Source: Amblyomma americanum
Lineage: Eukaryota > Arthropoda > Arachnida > Ixodida > Ixodidae
Assembly: GCF_052857255.1 (NCBI RefSeq)
Contig: NC_135497.1
Coordinates: forward strand, 111,674,880 to 111,738,879
Direction of reading: 5' to 3'
Length of the DNA stretch: 64,000 bases
The notes beneath the pieces were generated by a model, which saw only the letters and a program-made list of their open reading frames with translations, ran no database searches and was not told where the DNA came from. This document shows, piece by piece, positions 28,150 through 43,039 of this stretch; the first letter of the stretch is position 1, and each line of letters opens with the position of its first letter. A program made the translations under genes and the position numbers.

Positions 28150-28907
28150 TCTGATGGCCTATAGCCCAGCTAAATAGCTCGAGACGAATTGCAGAGGATC
28201 ATTGAGGACCTATAGACAGGCGAAGCAGAACGGTGGGTTTAACAATTAATATGAAGAAAACTAATTCTCAGCAGTCTGGGAAGGAAACAACAGTTCACAA
28301 TACGCCACTAAGCGTTGGAAGTGGTAAGAGAATACATCTACGCCGGGCACGTATGACCGTAGATTCAGATCACGAGCGTAAAATAGCTGTGCGAATAAGA
28401 ATCGGGTGGAGTGCGTTTGGCAGCACTCTTAGATCACGAACAGCAACTTACCAGTACCTCTCAAGAGGAGAGTATATAATATAGTTGTATCTTACCAGTA
28501 CACACATATGGCTCAGAAACGTGGAGGATAACGAAAATATCTTAAATTAACTGAGGACAGCGCAGCCAGCTATGGAAAGGAAAATGGTAGAGGTAGCGTT
28601 AGAAGACATGAAGGGAGCATAGTGGGTAACGAGAACGTTAATGCCATCCTATTCGAAATGAATTAAGAAGAATTTCGAAATGGACATATGCAGGGCATGC
28701 AATGCGAAGGCAAGATAAGCGATGGTCGCTGGACGCAACGGAGTTGATCCCAAGAGAAGACAATCGTAAAAGGAGGCGGCAAAGAGTCAGGTAGGCGGAT
28801 GATATAAGTGTGCAGGGATAAAGCGACATGGTTCATTAGAGATCACTAGGAGAGACATTTGTCCCGCAGTGGACGTAGCTAGGATGATGATGACGATGGC
28901 ACTGAGC
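28150..28907 (+). pseudogene. RTE-type LINE 3' remnant
   Basis: The frame at 28233-28484 matches the RTE reverse transcriptase C-terminal region, where a GLTINMKKT-type motif is followed after a gap by DHERKIAVRIRIGWSAFGS. Beyond it, several frames hold the usual basic, Trp/Gly-rich end (a WTYAGHAMRRQDKRW-like segment near 28680-28725). The 3' end near 28860-28900 reads GTCCCGCAGTGGACGTAGC, then a (GATGAT)-type tail, as RTE elements have. Stops and frameshifts show it is dead. Confidence 0.7.
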
Positions 28908-29730
28908 AGCTTCCGGACTTCTTACCAATCTTATGTGCTACCCACAATTAGATTTATTTTCACCAAGTGATTCGTATGGCGAATGACTCATGCCGGGCAG
29001 CAGTTACAGCTCAGCATGAATAGGTCTCGATAAGTTTGGCAACCACCACTTAGAGCTCTCGTGTGGCACCGTATAGTGGTTTCAGCGGCAGTGCTGGGTA
29101 ACCTCACATTCAATTTAATCAACACTGTGCGCCATTTTGCGCCGGCCTAGTAATTGCCAACAAAATTTAGTCATCTTCACACGTAATCTGAGCAGTCACA
29201 TTTAGTAACACTGTTCCATAGGCAGCGGCGCTGACGACTGTCGCCGCTGACTCTGGTCGCGGGAAACGATGAGCACTGCAAACCTAATTAAAGGGATCTA
29301 ACGGAAGCAATATTCCTTGTGTAGTGGTCTTACTAAAAACTGGTTTCTGCGCCCAGCAAGAGCAATGCCAAAAGAAAATGGGAGGGGGGGGGGGGGGGTC
29401 AGGGGTCAAGTGGGCTTTATTTCGGGCAAGGAGTCTGGGCACCTTCTTGGATACGTTCCTGTTTGGAATTTTGTATAGTTGTGACATAGCATTTAATGCA
29501 GCATATGTAATGAATGTAATTTAAAGGAAGACAGATTTTCTATTTCGCTCTCTATATATCCACATTTCTGATCAGAAATCTCAAAGTTTTGTTGCAGCGT
29601 TTCTTCGCTGTTCCAAGAGAAGCATAAGTTTGAATGCTTATCCAAACCCACGATTAATTGATTTTTTGATAGATTTTCTCATGCCAAAGCTTCGCTGTGG
29701 GTTATGAGGAAGGGTGGGGGGGGGGGGGGG
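28908..29730. other. Unassigned non-coding DNA
   Basis: No gene is recognised. G runs lie at 29384-29398 (15 G) and 29716-29731 (16 G). Confidence 0.45.
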
Positions 29731-29903
29731 GAGACTGTGGATTAAGTTCGACCACCTGGGGTCGTGCACTGACACCGCACAGTGCACACGGGCGTTTTTG
29801 CATTTCGCTTCACCACAATGCGGCCTCCGCGACAGGGACTGAATGCGCGGGTTTGATGCACATATCAGCTGAACGCCGCAGTCACTGAGTCACGGCGCCA
29901 GGT
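29731..29903 (-). mobile_element. Degraded tRNA-headed SINE
   Basis: On the minus strand the body GGTGTCAGTGCACGACCCC and a degraded head (GGCGCCGTGACTCAGTGACT) are visible. The B-box is changed beyond function. A 16-G run abuts the 3' side. Confidence 0.6.
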
Positions 29904-30039
29904 ACTCACCTGGCATCGCAGGTGTCCTCGTAAACACTTATATTTGTTTTTAAAGCAGTCAGCATGCATCAGATTGCCAGTCCAAGCACGCAGGGACAGC
30001 GTTAGCTTCAAATCGCCTCATCGCCTTTTTGGCCGCTCC

Positions 30040-31227
30040 GATTTGTCTCGATTCTAGATGACTTTCCTTGCACGTAGACGGCGGCGCTCGAAGGTCGGCC
30101 TTCACCGCCATTTCAAGTCGATTTCACGCACCATTGTCGCAACAACCACGGATATTTGCATTACAGCGCTTCGGCGTATGCACTGCGGTTGCTCGCTTGT
30201 ATAGTTGCGCGGTGCAATAGCCGGAACTGCTACAGCGCGTGTGCATTCAATAACCAAGCCATCAGGCCCGCCGGCTTCCAGTTCACGAAGTGCATGCAGT
30301 GCTGCGGCGTGCTCGGGTGGTTCACGCGTGCCACTTGAGTCGGGGCGCGCGGTGCGAAATCGCTCCGGCTGAGACGTGCTCGCGCGCTGCAGCCGCCAGA
30401 GCGGCATGCGAGCGCGGCGGGCGTATGTACGCGGTGCGCTATGACGCCCGACTGCGCCGAAATCGTGGCGCTGTAACGAGAGTATCCTGTCGTTAGCGCC
30501 GCCTCTCGGTGGCGGCGTTCCCCGTGCGAGCGGCCGCGTCAAGTTTAACGACTCCGCGTGCCGCTCGGGAGCTGCAAGCCTGCCGCGAAGCGGGTGATCG
30601 CGGCCGCACGACTTGCAAACAGCGAGGCACCCCCAGCGATCGTCCGACTGATACGCAGACAATCAAAACGAGTAGCCAGCCACACCGTTTCGGGACACGC
30701 CAGTTGCCGGTCGAAATTGTGAACGCTGGGCGCGCGTGCGTGCGCGCGCGATCTGCCGAGTTGAGATTTGTCAGCGAGACACGATTTCCAAGGTACTTTT
30801 TGCCACGCTTTTTTTTTCCTTTTCTCTCTTTCTATTGCCTCCTTCGCAGCATTTCGGAAGCCGAGTTTTTTTTTTTTTTCGCCACTGGCGGAGCCTCGGC
30901 TAGTGTTTCCTGCGGCCTTGCTACAATGAAACGCCAGCAACGAAATGTGTATTCCGAACGAGCGCGTGCGTCTGCGGCCCGTTCTTGCTTGTCGGAAACT
31001 GTGTTCGGCGCTGCTTCTGTATTGTTGCGTGCATGTGGGCGATACCTCCGGGTAGAGGGGCCTCGTCTTGTTCGGACGAAAGAGCAAGAATGCAACTTCG
31101 CTTCACAAGGAACTCATATCCGCATGCTGTCGTCGTGCAGAGCGCAAAGTATCACGAACGACACTGGGGACTGTTGTATGGCCATGCTTCCTCCTCATGA
31201 GATATATTTTTGCTTAGCCACTTGCAG
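30040..31227 (+). promoter_or_regulatory. GC-rich block ending in a strong splice-donor match: candidate promoter and first exon
   Basis: The block is CpG-rich up to about 30780 and then falls in GC. At 31221-31233 the sequence is CTTGCAG followed by GTAAGG, a near-consensus 5' splice site. A frame of 240 codons (30509-31231) is open on the plus strand up to the donor, but it crosses T-runs and has no recognised domain, so coding status is doubtful. A non-coding first exon is an equally good reading. No matching downstream exon was identified. Confidence 0.25.
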
Positions 31228-31384
31228 GTAAGGAAAAAGGTACCTTCTTAAAGCGCTCCATGCGCTGAGAGTAGTTCCCTCATGCCCATATATGACCACG
31301 GATGAACACGAGCGGGTGCATGCACGCACACTAAACGAAAGTTTTCTGAAATAGAGAAAAACTATGTGAAACAAAATATTTTTG

Positions 31385-31560
31385 ACAATCACGTTTTCTC
31401 AAAGTACTCGCCATGACATTTCACGCATTTTTACATTCTTCTAAGGCATTTTTGAAAATACTCCGCTTACTTTCTTTGAGTGCTACAAGCCTTTTTCTCG
31501 CAGGCGTCCACAGCTTCTCCAAACCTTGAAAATCCCGTCAACCAATGCGTCAACGTATGG
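31385..31560 (-). pseudogene. Possible mariner-like transposase C-terminal remnant
   Basis: On the minus strand, two adjacent frames read NALEECKN and then KCHGEYFEK, separated by a frameshift. This resembles the C-terminal end of Tc1/mariner transposases. No inverted repeats or catalytic Asp residues were found nearby, so the call is weak. Confidence 0.3.
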
Positions 31561-32157
31561 GAGCAAACTAGCTGCGCTGTTTCGCAATCATTAACTGGCT
31601 GAAGGAGTTCGCGGTAGCTTGAACAGCGCTAATGACGTGTAATTTTCACCGCGAGTTACTGAGAGTAGCGCTGCCAGTTATTTCGCGTACCGCTTCACCG
31701 TTACGTATGACTGCAGGCTGCAGGTGTGGCACGCATTATATGCATAAAAACGCGTGGCACTATAAATCACCTGGAAAGTCCGCACTGCAGCTGGCCGAAA
31801 GCCATATAAGCATACACAGCTAAGGTTTCACGGCAGAATATGCCTCTTGAACGCAGGACAAACAAAACTCGGCCAAACGAAACTTTCGCATGAAAAGATG
31901 CATACGACTGGAATGGTTCACATGCTTGCTATACTGTGCACAGAACTGCAAAAGAGAGGCCATGTTTACCAAGCGGTTCGCGCGAAAGTTCGGTTCGCAA
32001 ACGTCCGATCACCTACTCGCTCACCTCCTAGGTACAACACAAGTACAACAGCAATCTGGCGGCTTTATCTAGCATTTTTAGGTTGAGACAGAGTTCGAGC
32101 ACACTCCGTGAAGACGTGCCCCGGACCGTGCGTAACCTTGTGCGGCCAAATTTCGCG
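31561..32157. other. Unassigned non-coding DNA
   Basis: No gene or element recognised. Confidence 0.4.
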
Positions 32158-32395
32158 CACTCTTGTCAGGATTGGTTGGTAACAACTTTATTTAAGGTCC
32201 TGCAGAGCTTTCGCCGACGGGGCCTTAGGTCTCCCACGTGTGGACGTCGAGGTGTTGCCTCGCCGTCGCCTCGCGGGCCTGCTGGACGGCCCAGAGTTGG
32301 TCACCGAGGCTGGGGCTGCGCAAGGCAGCGGGCCACGCGGGAGGGTTCCGGAGTTAGCACCGTGCGAGTTTTTGTTACAATCCCACTCTTGTCAG
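32158..32395 (-). mobile_element. 5'-truncated I-clade-like LINE copy with 12-bp target duplication
   Basis: On the minus strand the copy (32170-32383) keeps only the last codons of ORF2, with SLGDQLWAVQQAR and a stop after TWET, and a short 3' UTR with AAATAAAGTTGTTACC. It is flanked by the perfect repeat CACTCTTGTCAG at 32158-32169 and 32384-32395, a target duplication typical of target-primed reverse transcription. It is closely similar to the 3' end at 32587-32822. Confidence 0.8.
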
Positions 32396-32586
32396 AACAA
32401 GCAGCCTTTTTATAAGGGGCATGCCAGCAGGGCAACACCGGCACTTTTGAAATCATTTCCCTAGCGTGTCGTCACTCGTTATTCCTCATTTTCCCCCTTT
32501 CCCACGTGGACCAATGCACAAGTGCAGGATAGAGCATGCGAGTCAAGACAGACCTACATCTCTTGTCAGGAGAATTCGGTCGGTCG
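32396..32586. other. Spacer between two LINE 3' ends
   Basis: Unassigned sequence. Its right side carries CTCTTGTCAGGA and a short (GGTC)n run just before the second LINE copy. Confidence 0.4.
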
Positions 32587-32822
32587 GTCGGTCTGTCGCC
32601 GACGGGGCCTTAGGTCTCCCACGAGGGGACGTCGAGGTGTGGCCTCGCTGTAGCCTAGCGGGCCTGCTGGACGGCCCAGAGTTGGTCACCGAGGCTGGGG
32701 CTGCACAAGGCAGCGGCCCACCACTGCGGGAGTGTTCCGGAGTTAGCACCGTGCGGGTTTTTGTTACAGTCCCGAGCATGTGGGTTAAAGTGGCGATATC
32801 AGTGTGGCAGACCTTGCAGTGT
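32587..32822 (-). pseudogene. I-clade-like LINE, 3' part of ORF2 (zinc knuckle to stop)
   Basis: Read on the minus strand from 32822, the frame starts in a cysteine-histidine knuckle (HCKVC, then THML), passes KNPHGAN and QWWAAALCSPSLGDQLWAVQ, and decays before the stop. This is the segment that should follow the RNase H part found at 37325. The intervening 4.5 kb is a CR1/L2-like LINE in the opposite orientation, so the two I-like pieces are one element split by insertion. Confidence 0.8.
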
Positions 32823-32826
32823 GACA

Positions 32827-33252
32827 GACTTGGCAGCAGCAGCGACAGCCTGAAAGGCGCATCTAACGAGCTCCCCTGCTTTCTTGTGCAGGATCGCCCT
32901 TGCCAAGCTGCACGAACCGCCCGATATCCGCCCGATAACCGCCCGACGAACCGCCCGAACAACCGGCGCCAGGAGGCGTAATTCGTCAGCGGCGCTCGTG
33001 ATCGTCAACATCGGTTCCGGTAACCCCTGCTAAGCTGCACGGACCGTCCGACATCCGCCTACACGAAATCATCGGAGGCAACCGGCGCCAGGAGGCGTTA
33101 TTCGTCAGCAGCGCTCGCGATCGTCAGCACTGGATACGGTGGGAAGCCAAAAGACTACATGAGGAGCATTAGCCGGCCGGCCTGGTCACTTGGAAGCAGC
33201 AGCGACAACCTGAAAGACGCATCTAACGAGCTCCCCTGCTTTCTTGTGCAGG
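32827..33252 (+). repeat. Repeated 5' UTR monomers of the CR1/L2-like LINE
   Basis: Two nested direct repeats occur. A 65-bp block containing CATCTAACGAGCTCCCCTGC lies at 32827-32891 and 33187-33252. Between them are two monomers of about 118 bp starting AAGCTGCACGRACC (32914 and 33032), both containing CCGGCGCCAGGAGGCGT and TTCGTCAGC. Repeated 5' monomers can carry promoter activity in some LINEs. That role here is inference. Confidence 0.8.
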
Positions 33253-33336
33253 TTAGTACTGGTACACGTAATTTTTTTTTTGTTTGTTTGTCACTGCTGC
33301 TGCCAGGTCGACGTGCACTACTTGTGTGTGTGGTAG

Positions 33337-34118
33337 AATGGCTAAGGACATCGCGAAATCGAGAGAGGAATTCCGTAATGAGATCCTGAAGATTAAGGAA
33401 GAATTACAAGAAGAACTGAAGACGTCACTTGAAACTAGCGAACGCGGCCTGCGGAATGAAATCGCGAGGTAAAAAAGGAACAAATGGAGCTGACCAGCAG
33501 CATTGAGTATACACAAAATGACTTTGAGGAATTGCAGAAAAAGCTGGAGCTTGAAACAGTGAAAAACTCGAAGCTAATGAGCGAAAATCAGGAGCTCAGT
33601 TCCCGATGTGCTGCCTTGGCAAAAAAATCTCGGGACCTTGAATACGACTAGTGCAAACTGAACAATACTCTCGAAACATGAAAATAGAAATCGAAGGTGT
33701 CCCAGAAAAAGAGGATGAAAATATCGATTTGATTCTGTCAACACTTGGGACTGCAGTTAAGGAACCTATAACTAGCTTGGATGTTGAAGCCGCGCACCGT
33801 GTTCCCACTCCCAGCTCTGGCAAATCTAGCATCGTGGTCAGATTCAAGTCCAAAGCAAAACATGATGTCATGCTCCAAAAAGCGAAAAAAAATGAGACAC
33901 TGTTAAGTACGTGGGACTTGAAGGCACGGATTCAATATATGTAAATGAGCACCTAACACCAGAAAACAAAAAAAAATGCTTGGAGCCGCATGTGCAAAGA
34001 AAAAGGAGATAGCCTGGAAACACGAGTGGACAAGAAATGGTGCTATGCACGCCAGACCGATGAATCCAAAGTGATCCGGCTATATCTACAGGATGATTTG
34101 TCAAAAATGACGTAGTGA
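33337..34118 (+). pseudogene. LINE ORF1 (coiled coil plus RNA-binding region), frameshifted
   Basis: The frame starts with MAKDIAKSREEFRNEI and a Glu/Lys-rich coiled coil (to about 33470). It shifts by one base at the GCGAGGTAAAAAAGG stretch and continues with EQMELTSS and FEELQKKLELE. After a further stop near 33649 it resumes with KIEIEGVPEKEDENI and LDVEAAHRVPTPSS, SIVVRFKSKAKHDVML, the layout of L1/L2-type ORF1 proteins (RRM-like fold plus C-terminal domain). The last part lies in another frame. ORF1 proteins bind element RNA and act as nucleic-acid chaperones. Confidence 0.75.
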
Positions 34119-34164
34119 ATGCCATCGATCGTCATACCCACTTTTACCCGATTCCTTCGCTTGT

Positions 34165-37090
<2,926 letters not shown>

Positions 37091-37324
37091 GTTGTATTTT
37101 GTTACTGTGTTGAAATGTTTTTACCTGTCATTTCTCTTTTTTTTCTTCTTTCTCTAACAATGTCTAACAATGTATAATGGCTCTCATGTGTAACTGTGTC
37201 TGCTAATGCTGCCAACTTCTACGGGTGACGAAGCTTGTCAAGCGATCATTGCGAACCGCTTTTTTTTTCGTCACCCAGAGTTTTTGTAAGACAAAAGCTG
37301 AAATAAACTTGACTTGATATATTT

Positions 37325-39035
37325 GTCGGGTATGTGCCGGGGTAGAGCCTGTGGTGTCGTTCCGGGTTGGAGTTCGTGAGCGTCTGCAGTTGTCTGAGGG
37401 CCACCGCGTGCGCCCTGTCCAGCTTGTCGCTGGGCGGAGGGAAGGTTCGGCGGGCCAGCCAGAGGGCCTTGATAATTTCGTTGTAGCGGGTCAAGAGGTC
37501 TTTGGTGCTGTCCCATGGACGACAGTCGCCGGCGCGGTTCGCGAGCTCGCGCGCTTTGGCGTGTGCCGTCTCGTTTCGGTTGCGATACGTCTTCGATACT
37601 TCACCCATGTGCGCCGGGAACCACTGAATTCTGGTTTGAAAATCTACCTCCCGCTGGACTTTTCGATTGCTCAGGACTCGGGCCGCTCTCTGTGAGATCC
37701 ATCCTTTTGCGAAGTTTCGGACCATTTGTCGCGAGTCGCAAAGAACCGTGGTGCACGTCGGACCCGTGAGCGCGAGTGCCACCGCCGCTTCCTCTGCGCG
37801 CTCGTAAGCTACACTTGCCGTTATGCGCGTTTTGCCACTCGAATCGACGACCGCTGGCCGTGCAGGAGAGCTCTGGCCCTGGCCACTCTTCTTCCCTGGT
37901 TGTGCTCCGGGTGGACGTTCTGTGGAATCGGGTCGACTCTTGGCGTTTGTCTGATCGCGTCCGGAACGGCGACTTTCTGGCTTTGTCGTGTGTGGTAACG
38001 GATGCTGAGACTTTCCATGATCTGGCGTCCTGCTCTCGTGGCCGCTAATCTTTATAGTTGGGAAGTGCGCTGCGCCTCGGCGATTTCGCTAAGCGTGTTG
38101 TGAAGCCCGAGCAGGAGCAAGCGGTGCGTGCTGGTGGACTCGGATAGACCCAGTGCTATCTTGCACACCCTGCGGATGAGGACGTTGATATTGGCTTCTT
38201 CGCCCTTGTACCAGTTGTGGAATGCCGCGACGTACGCAGTGTGGCCCATGACGAAAGAGTGTACGAGTCGTGTGAGACTCGCCTCCCTCATTCCGTTTCT
38301 TCTGCTAGTAACCCTCTTGAGGATGCGCATGGCGTTAGCCGTCTTGAGGTTTAATTTAGTTCTCGTTTCGCCGTTCACGCCGTTGGCCTCGATTATCATG
38401 CCGAGGACCCTAATTCTGTGCACTATCGGGATGGTTGCTCCGTTGCTCGTGCGTAGTCTGATCTCTTCGTATTCTCGTCTGGTCGTTGCCGCATCCCGAC
38501 CACACCCGGGTAGTCTACCCCTCTGCGTAGGGCGGTAGAGTAGGAGTTCTGACTTTTTCGGCGAACATTGTAATCCCGTACCCACAAGGTATTCCTCTAT
38601 TGTCTCGATTGCTAGTTGCAGTGCCGTTTCGATGTGACCGTCGCTGCCTTCGTGCACCCAGAGGGTTACGTCGTCGGCGTATATGCATGGTGTGCCGGAC
38701 GTTTTCAAGTTCTTGTAGCTTTGCTGCTAGCCCGATCATGACCAGTTTGAAAAGCGTGGGCGAGTTGACGGAGCCCTGCGGGGTGCCGGTGCTTCCCAGC
38801 GTGTTTGCTCTTCTAGCTGGAGGTCCCCTGCCACTATAACAGCTCACCTGTCTGTCAAGAAATCTTTTACGTAGTTGTACGTGCGTACACCTAGGTTTCG
38901 CCGCGATATCTGGTGTAAGATCGCAGAGTGCGCGATTCTGTCGAACGCGCTTTCAAGGTCGAGGCCGAGAATTGCTCTGATGCCTCTCGTCTTGCCGTCA
39001 AGCACCTGGTGCTTCAGTTGTATTCTGTCTCATCA
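37325..39035 (-). pseudogene. I-clade-like LINE ORF2: reverse transcriptase and RNase H, 5'-truncated
   Basis: On the minus strand, from 39035: LGLDLESAFDR (about 38975-38940), GTPQGSVNSPTLF (about 38787-38750), IYADDVTLWV (about 38687-38655), then RT C-terminal sequence to about 38052. An RNase H-like region follows, with ALTGPTCTTVLCDSRQMVRN (near 37775) and IQWFPAHMG (near 37620), and then HRLYPGTYPT. An RNase H domain after the RT is characteristic of the I superclade. Frames shift near 38700 and 38040. The 5' end is truncated at about 39035, and the 3' remainder is at 32587-32822. Confidence 0.8.
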
Positions 39036-42000
39036 TAATTAAGACAGAAACGCGTGAAAGTTGGTGCATGTAATAATTAGAAATAGCGCAACAGACAGGG
39101 TAAGAATTATATTGACGACATGCAGCGCTGAGCGCCGTCCACTACTCGTCCTGTCTGCTGTGCTGTTACACCGAATTTCAAAATCTGTATTATTCTCGTC
39201 CTGTTTCGCTATAGATTCTAACCACCTTTATAGTTTCACAATGTGCCAGTTCTGTGCCCTGATTCCCGTTTTCTTACAAAGAGAGCCCGTGAAACTCACA
39301 CTAAGCGCTCACGTGCAAGTCGTATGTCTTGCACGTGCGCTGTGATGGCAGAAATGAACAGGAGCATGGACCACATGCTAGAGTATGTGCACCGGGCCCC
39401 GTTGAAAGAGCACTTTTGCTTAAATAGGATCTTCTTGACCAAGATTCAGCGTTAACGAAAAGTGAAGTAATATCTACAAACCGCTTTTATTAAAGAAAAG
39501 CTTGAAATTTAGTGATGGCAAATGCTTACGCACATCCGCAGTTTTTCTGTTTTGCCTTGGGCTATTTCGTACAGTTCTTGCATAGAGATAAAGAGCGAGA
39601 CCGAGAGAATCAACTTTCGCTGACTTCGATGGATTATGCGGGTGGTTCGCCAAGGCGCGGGAAACTTGTCGAAGACGGCCCTCCTGACCGATCAGCTGGC
39701 GCTGAAGGGGGAGCTCAGTGTGGGCCAGCTTCGCCTCCCACTGCTCGTGGTTGAGTTCCTGAGAATTATGTGCTCTAAGTAGCTCGGGGCAGTTCTAGCA
39801 ACTTCACTTTTTTTCTTTTACACAACGCAACCCGTACACTATAGAACAAAGCACGGCGGTCATTTGTTTCCTGCTAGTCTGTGATTAAATGCATGGCCCA
39901 TTACAAGGCGCCTTAAGAAGTTACAATGCGACCCCGAAACAATGCCGAAAGGCCAAACTTAATTGACAGGCCGCCTCTGTGTCAGATCACTCATATTTTA
40001 AAGCGGCCTCATGCCACTGAATTCCGTCAGGAGGTCTTCGCTAAACCAAAAGCGAAAACCTCCGAAACGCATTCTGCCAGCCGTTCAAACGCCTCGCAGA
40101 CATGGAAGGTAATAGCGCTACAGCGTCAAGACATTGCTTTCAGTCGAATGCGGACGCTCATCAAATCGAGGCTGGTGGCAGAACACATGCTGAACTGTTA
40201 AGAGGGAGCCATTAACCTTACTACCAGCCGCAGCAGGACCACATGACGAGCGCACAATACATGTTTAGCAATTGCCGCGACCGGCAACATCTTTTCCTTG
40301 CTTTGTGTATTATTTTAATAAACCAGACCGCCTGCCAGGCGTACGCATCCGGACTGTTCAATCTCCACGCGCAGCACATATTGAAGAATCTCGCCGACCC
40401 TAACACACTCCCATGGCACGCGCCGTCTGGGCTCTACACGTCCCTTCCTGGCAACGAGCTCGCACGCGATCGCCCGAGAAATTACAGGCCGGGTACGTGT
40501 GACAGGCGGTCACACCTCAACGACGACGCACTACCGTCAGAGCCACTCACATCCTTGAATACTATTTGTTTGCACAGACTCTTACGAAGAACCTTCCACC
40601 ATCCAACTCATCCCTCCCAGAGCGGACGCCACGGCGTGGCACCAGCTTTAGACGAACTCCTTCCCGAACCTCCGCCACAAGCGCATCTTCCCCTCGCCAG
40701 TCACGTATTCCTCAGCCCACTCCCTCCTCGTGGGAAGCTGCTCTGTGAGGTTTCTTATGTCGCTTCTGATGATTTTTTTCATGTACTGAAAAAAAAAAGC
40801 GTGTCAGTTAAATTTGTCCTCCTCGAATAAGGCTACTTAGCATAACTACGAATCAGCAATACGTTGTCGCATTGCATCATCAATCTACATGTAGTCAACA
40901 CCGTTCAGAGGGGAACTCAACCGTTTGCATGATTCTTTTGCGGAACATGCCCCTAAGGGAGCAGTGGAGAAAGTATGACCATTAGGTTTTAAACGTGTAT
41001 CAGGTCTACAACTCGGAGCAGTGTGGCGACGTACCGTTTGGAAGAGAAATTTGCCATTACTGCGTGGAATTCTCCACATATGGAAAAGAAATAAGAAAAA
41101 GGGATTCCAGGGAATGTTGGAAAAGCTGGTGTTCACTACGCGGAAAGTTATATTTGGCAGGCCAACCTCCGCGCTGCTAGGATACCCGAGAAAATGGGCA
41201 TTGTGCAGTCCTTACGTTCGAACAACAAACGCAGCATAATTGTACTGAATTCCGCGACCTTGATACTCTAAATTACAACTGCGAAAAAACACCAAATAAC
41301 TGCTGCCCTTTTTCAGTGCTTGCAGCCAGTGACTGGGGAACACAGCAGCCCGTCGTAACTTTTCGATTGCCGTGTTGTTAGAGCTACTGCACCATGCATA
41401 ATACACACTAAAAGTGCCAGAATATTATTGCCACGAGCGAAGCAACCATGCACTGCCAGTTTCCAGTTCGGTCACATTATTTCAGTCGCCACGCAACTGC
41501 ATACTAACCACGCCACACTCAGAGCGTACTGTACGCGACCGGCGCGTGGGACCCAATATGCAGCTGCGAGGGGGAAACGGCAGCGCGGGGTGTACCATCC
41601 GTGGGTGGTACAAAGGGTGTCCCCACCCTGAATGTGGAGGCGAGCGGACATAAAGGCACCCTACCTGCCGCCGCATTCAGTCCGGCCTAAAGTCCCTAGA
41701 TCAGCTGATGCAAGGACTTTAGTCCGGTCATGACACATGGACTATGCTCCGTCAATTCGTCGCACAGGCACTGCATAGTTTCCCGAAACAGAAAAAGCGC
41801 TGAGCATGTCAAATGTGTCGTCGTGTTACGTCATTCGTCAGCGTCGGTCCGCCAGTGCAGCATGAGGCCCGGGCATGGGCGTGTTAATTCCGTCCACGGC
41901 CAGCGTGACGTCATCCCTCAGGCCTACGTTACCGGAAGCAGCGACCAATGGTAGAGGAGCAAATAAGGCGAGAGCAAAATGAAACGTTTTCAAAATATGG

Positions 42001-42607
42001 TCTCTGATGTGGCAGCAAATGAAGGCGCGCAAGGCAAGGTGCGAGTGCATTGTGCGGCTCGTTGCTCTGGACGCACCAACAATGGCGCGTGCACGTTAAA
42101 TTAAAACTTTGCTACTCCGCAACGCGAATTTATTGTCAGCGACAGTTCAAGATCGAAAGACAAACTGGACGGCATATCCGCGGTCAGTAAATACGCGAAC
42201 CCATTTCCTTACCTTTGACGTAGGCACTCCATATCAGGTCGTTGGCGTCAAGAGCGCGCGATAGTCACAGCGACCACGTGACTCAGTGAACTTAGATCTT
42301 GAGCTGTCCCTGAAATTCGCGTTACTGAGTGCACGGTCCTTTATTCCAGTGCTTGCTACACGTGATCACATCTAACGACGCGCCGCCGACCAACTAAACC
42401 ACTCGCGTCAACAGGCAAGGACGCACACAGCACCACCGCCCCAGATCCTTCCCACTGAGCACGTCTCGTAGATTTCTTTCAACATCCATACGGTCATGGA
42501 TAGCTTGGGCTGCAAAAAACATCTACAAGGCGCTGTTTGGTACGTGTCTAGAAGGCATCTCACTCAAAACGTCTGGAAGCTGTTTTTAACCTTTTTATCT
42601 TTTTAGT
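39036..42607. other. Unassigned DNA with a small hairpin
   Basis: No gene recognised. Near 41682-41727 the arms CCGGCCTAAAGTCC and GGACTTTAGTCCGG pair with one mismatch around a loop of about 18 nt. A 195-codon frame at 40243-40830 has no recognised domain and is not called. Confidence 0.45.
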
Positions 42608-43039
42608 TACACTCTAAACACAAATTAGGATATCTGGGAGTAAAAACCGATTAAGCTGTCCTCTTGCGCACTCCCTTTTAGGGGCAGGGAATGCTGCCCA
42701 AGACCCAGGGTAGATTTCAATCACTAAATATACGGTGTGCTTATAACTCTTGGCAGCGGAGGCATCTACCTACCACAGAGCATGGTAACTTAAGTTAGCA
42801 ATGGAAGGAAGCTTTTAAATTCAGCACCAGTGGTCTTGAGTTTAACAAATAAGAGGTCCATCCCTCGCACATTTTTAAAAGGGAATTTGTTTCTGTTGCC
42901 AACTGCAAGTATTACATATTTTTACTGGAGGAAATCTAGGCCAGGGCTTGGGCAGCATACCCTGACCCTAAAAGAGTTTGCTAGAGGTCAGCCTACTCCC
43001 TTTTTACTCCCATATAGGCTAATTCATGTTTAGAGTGTA
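42608..43039. mobile_element. Long-TIR MITE flanked by TA (Tc1/mariner-like)
   Basis: A 428-bp element (42610-43037) with inverted arms of about 105 bp. Both arms read CACTCTAAACAYRAATTAG, then ATMTGGGAGTAAAAA, CTCTTTTAGGGTCAGGG-like sequence and ATGCTGCCCAAG. It is flanked by TA at 42608-42609 and 43038-43039, the Tc1/mariner target. No transposase is present. Confidence 0.8.

Noticed and set aside
40243..40830. A 195-codon open frame on the plus strand
   Set aside because: No homology recognised, no splice or promoter support, and low-complexity Pro/Ser/Arg composition.
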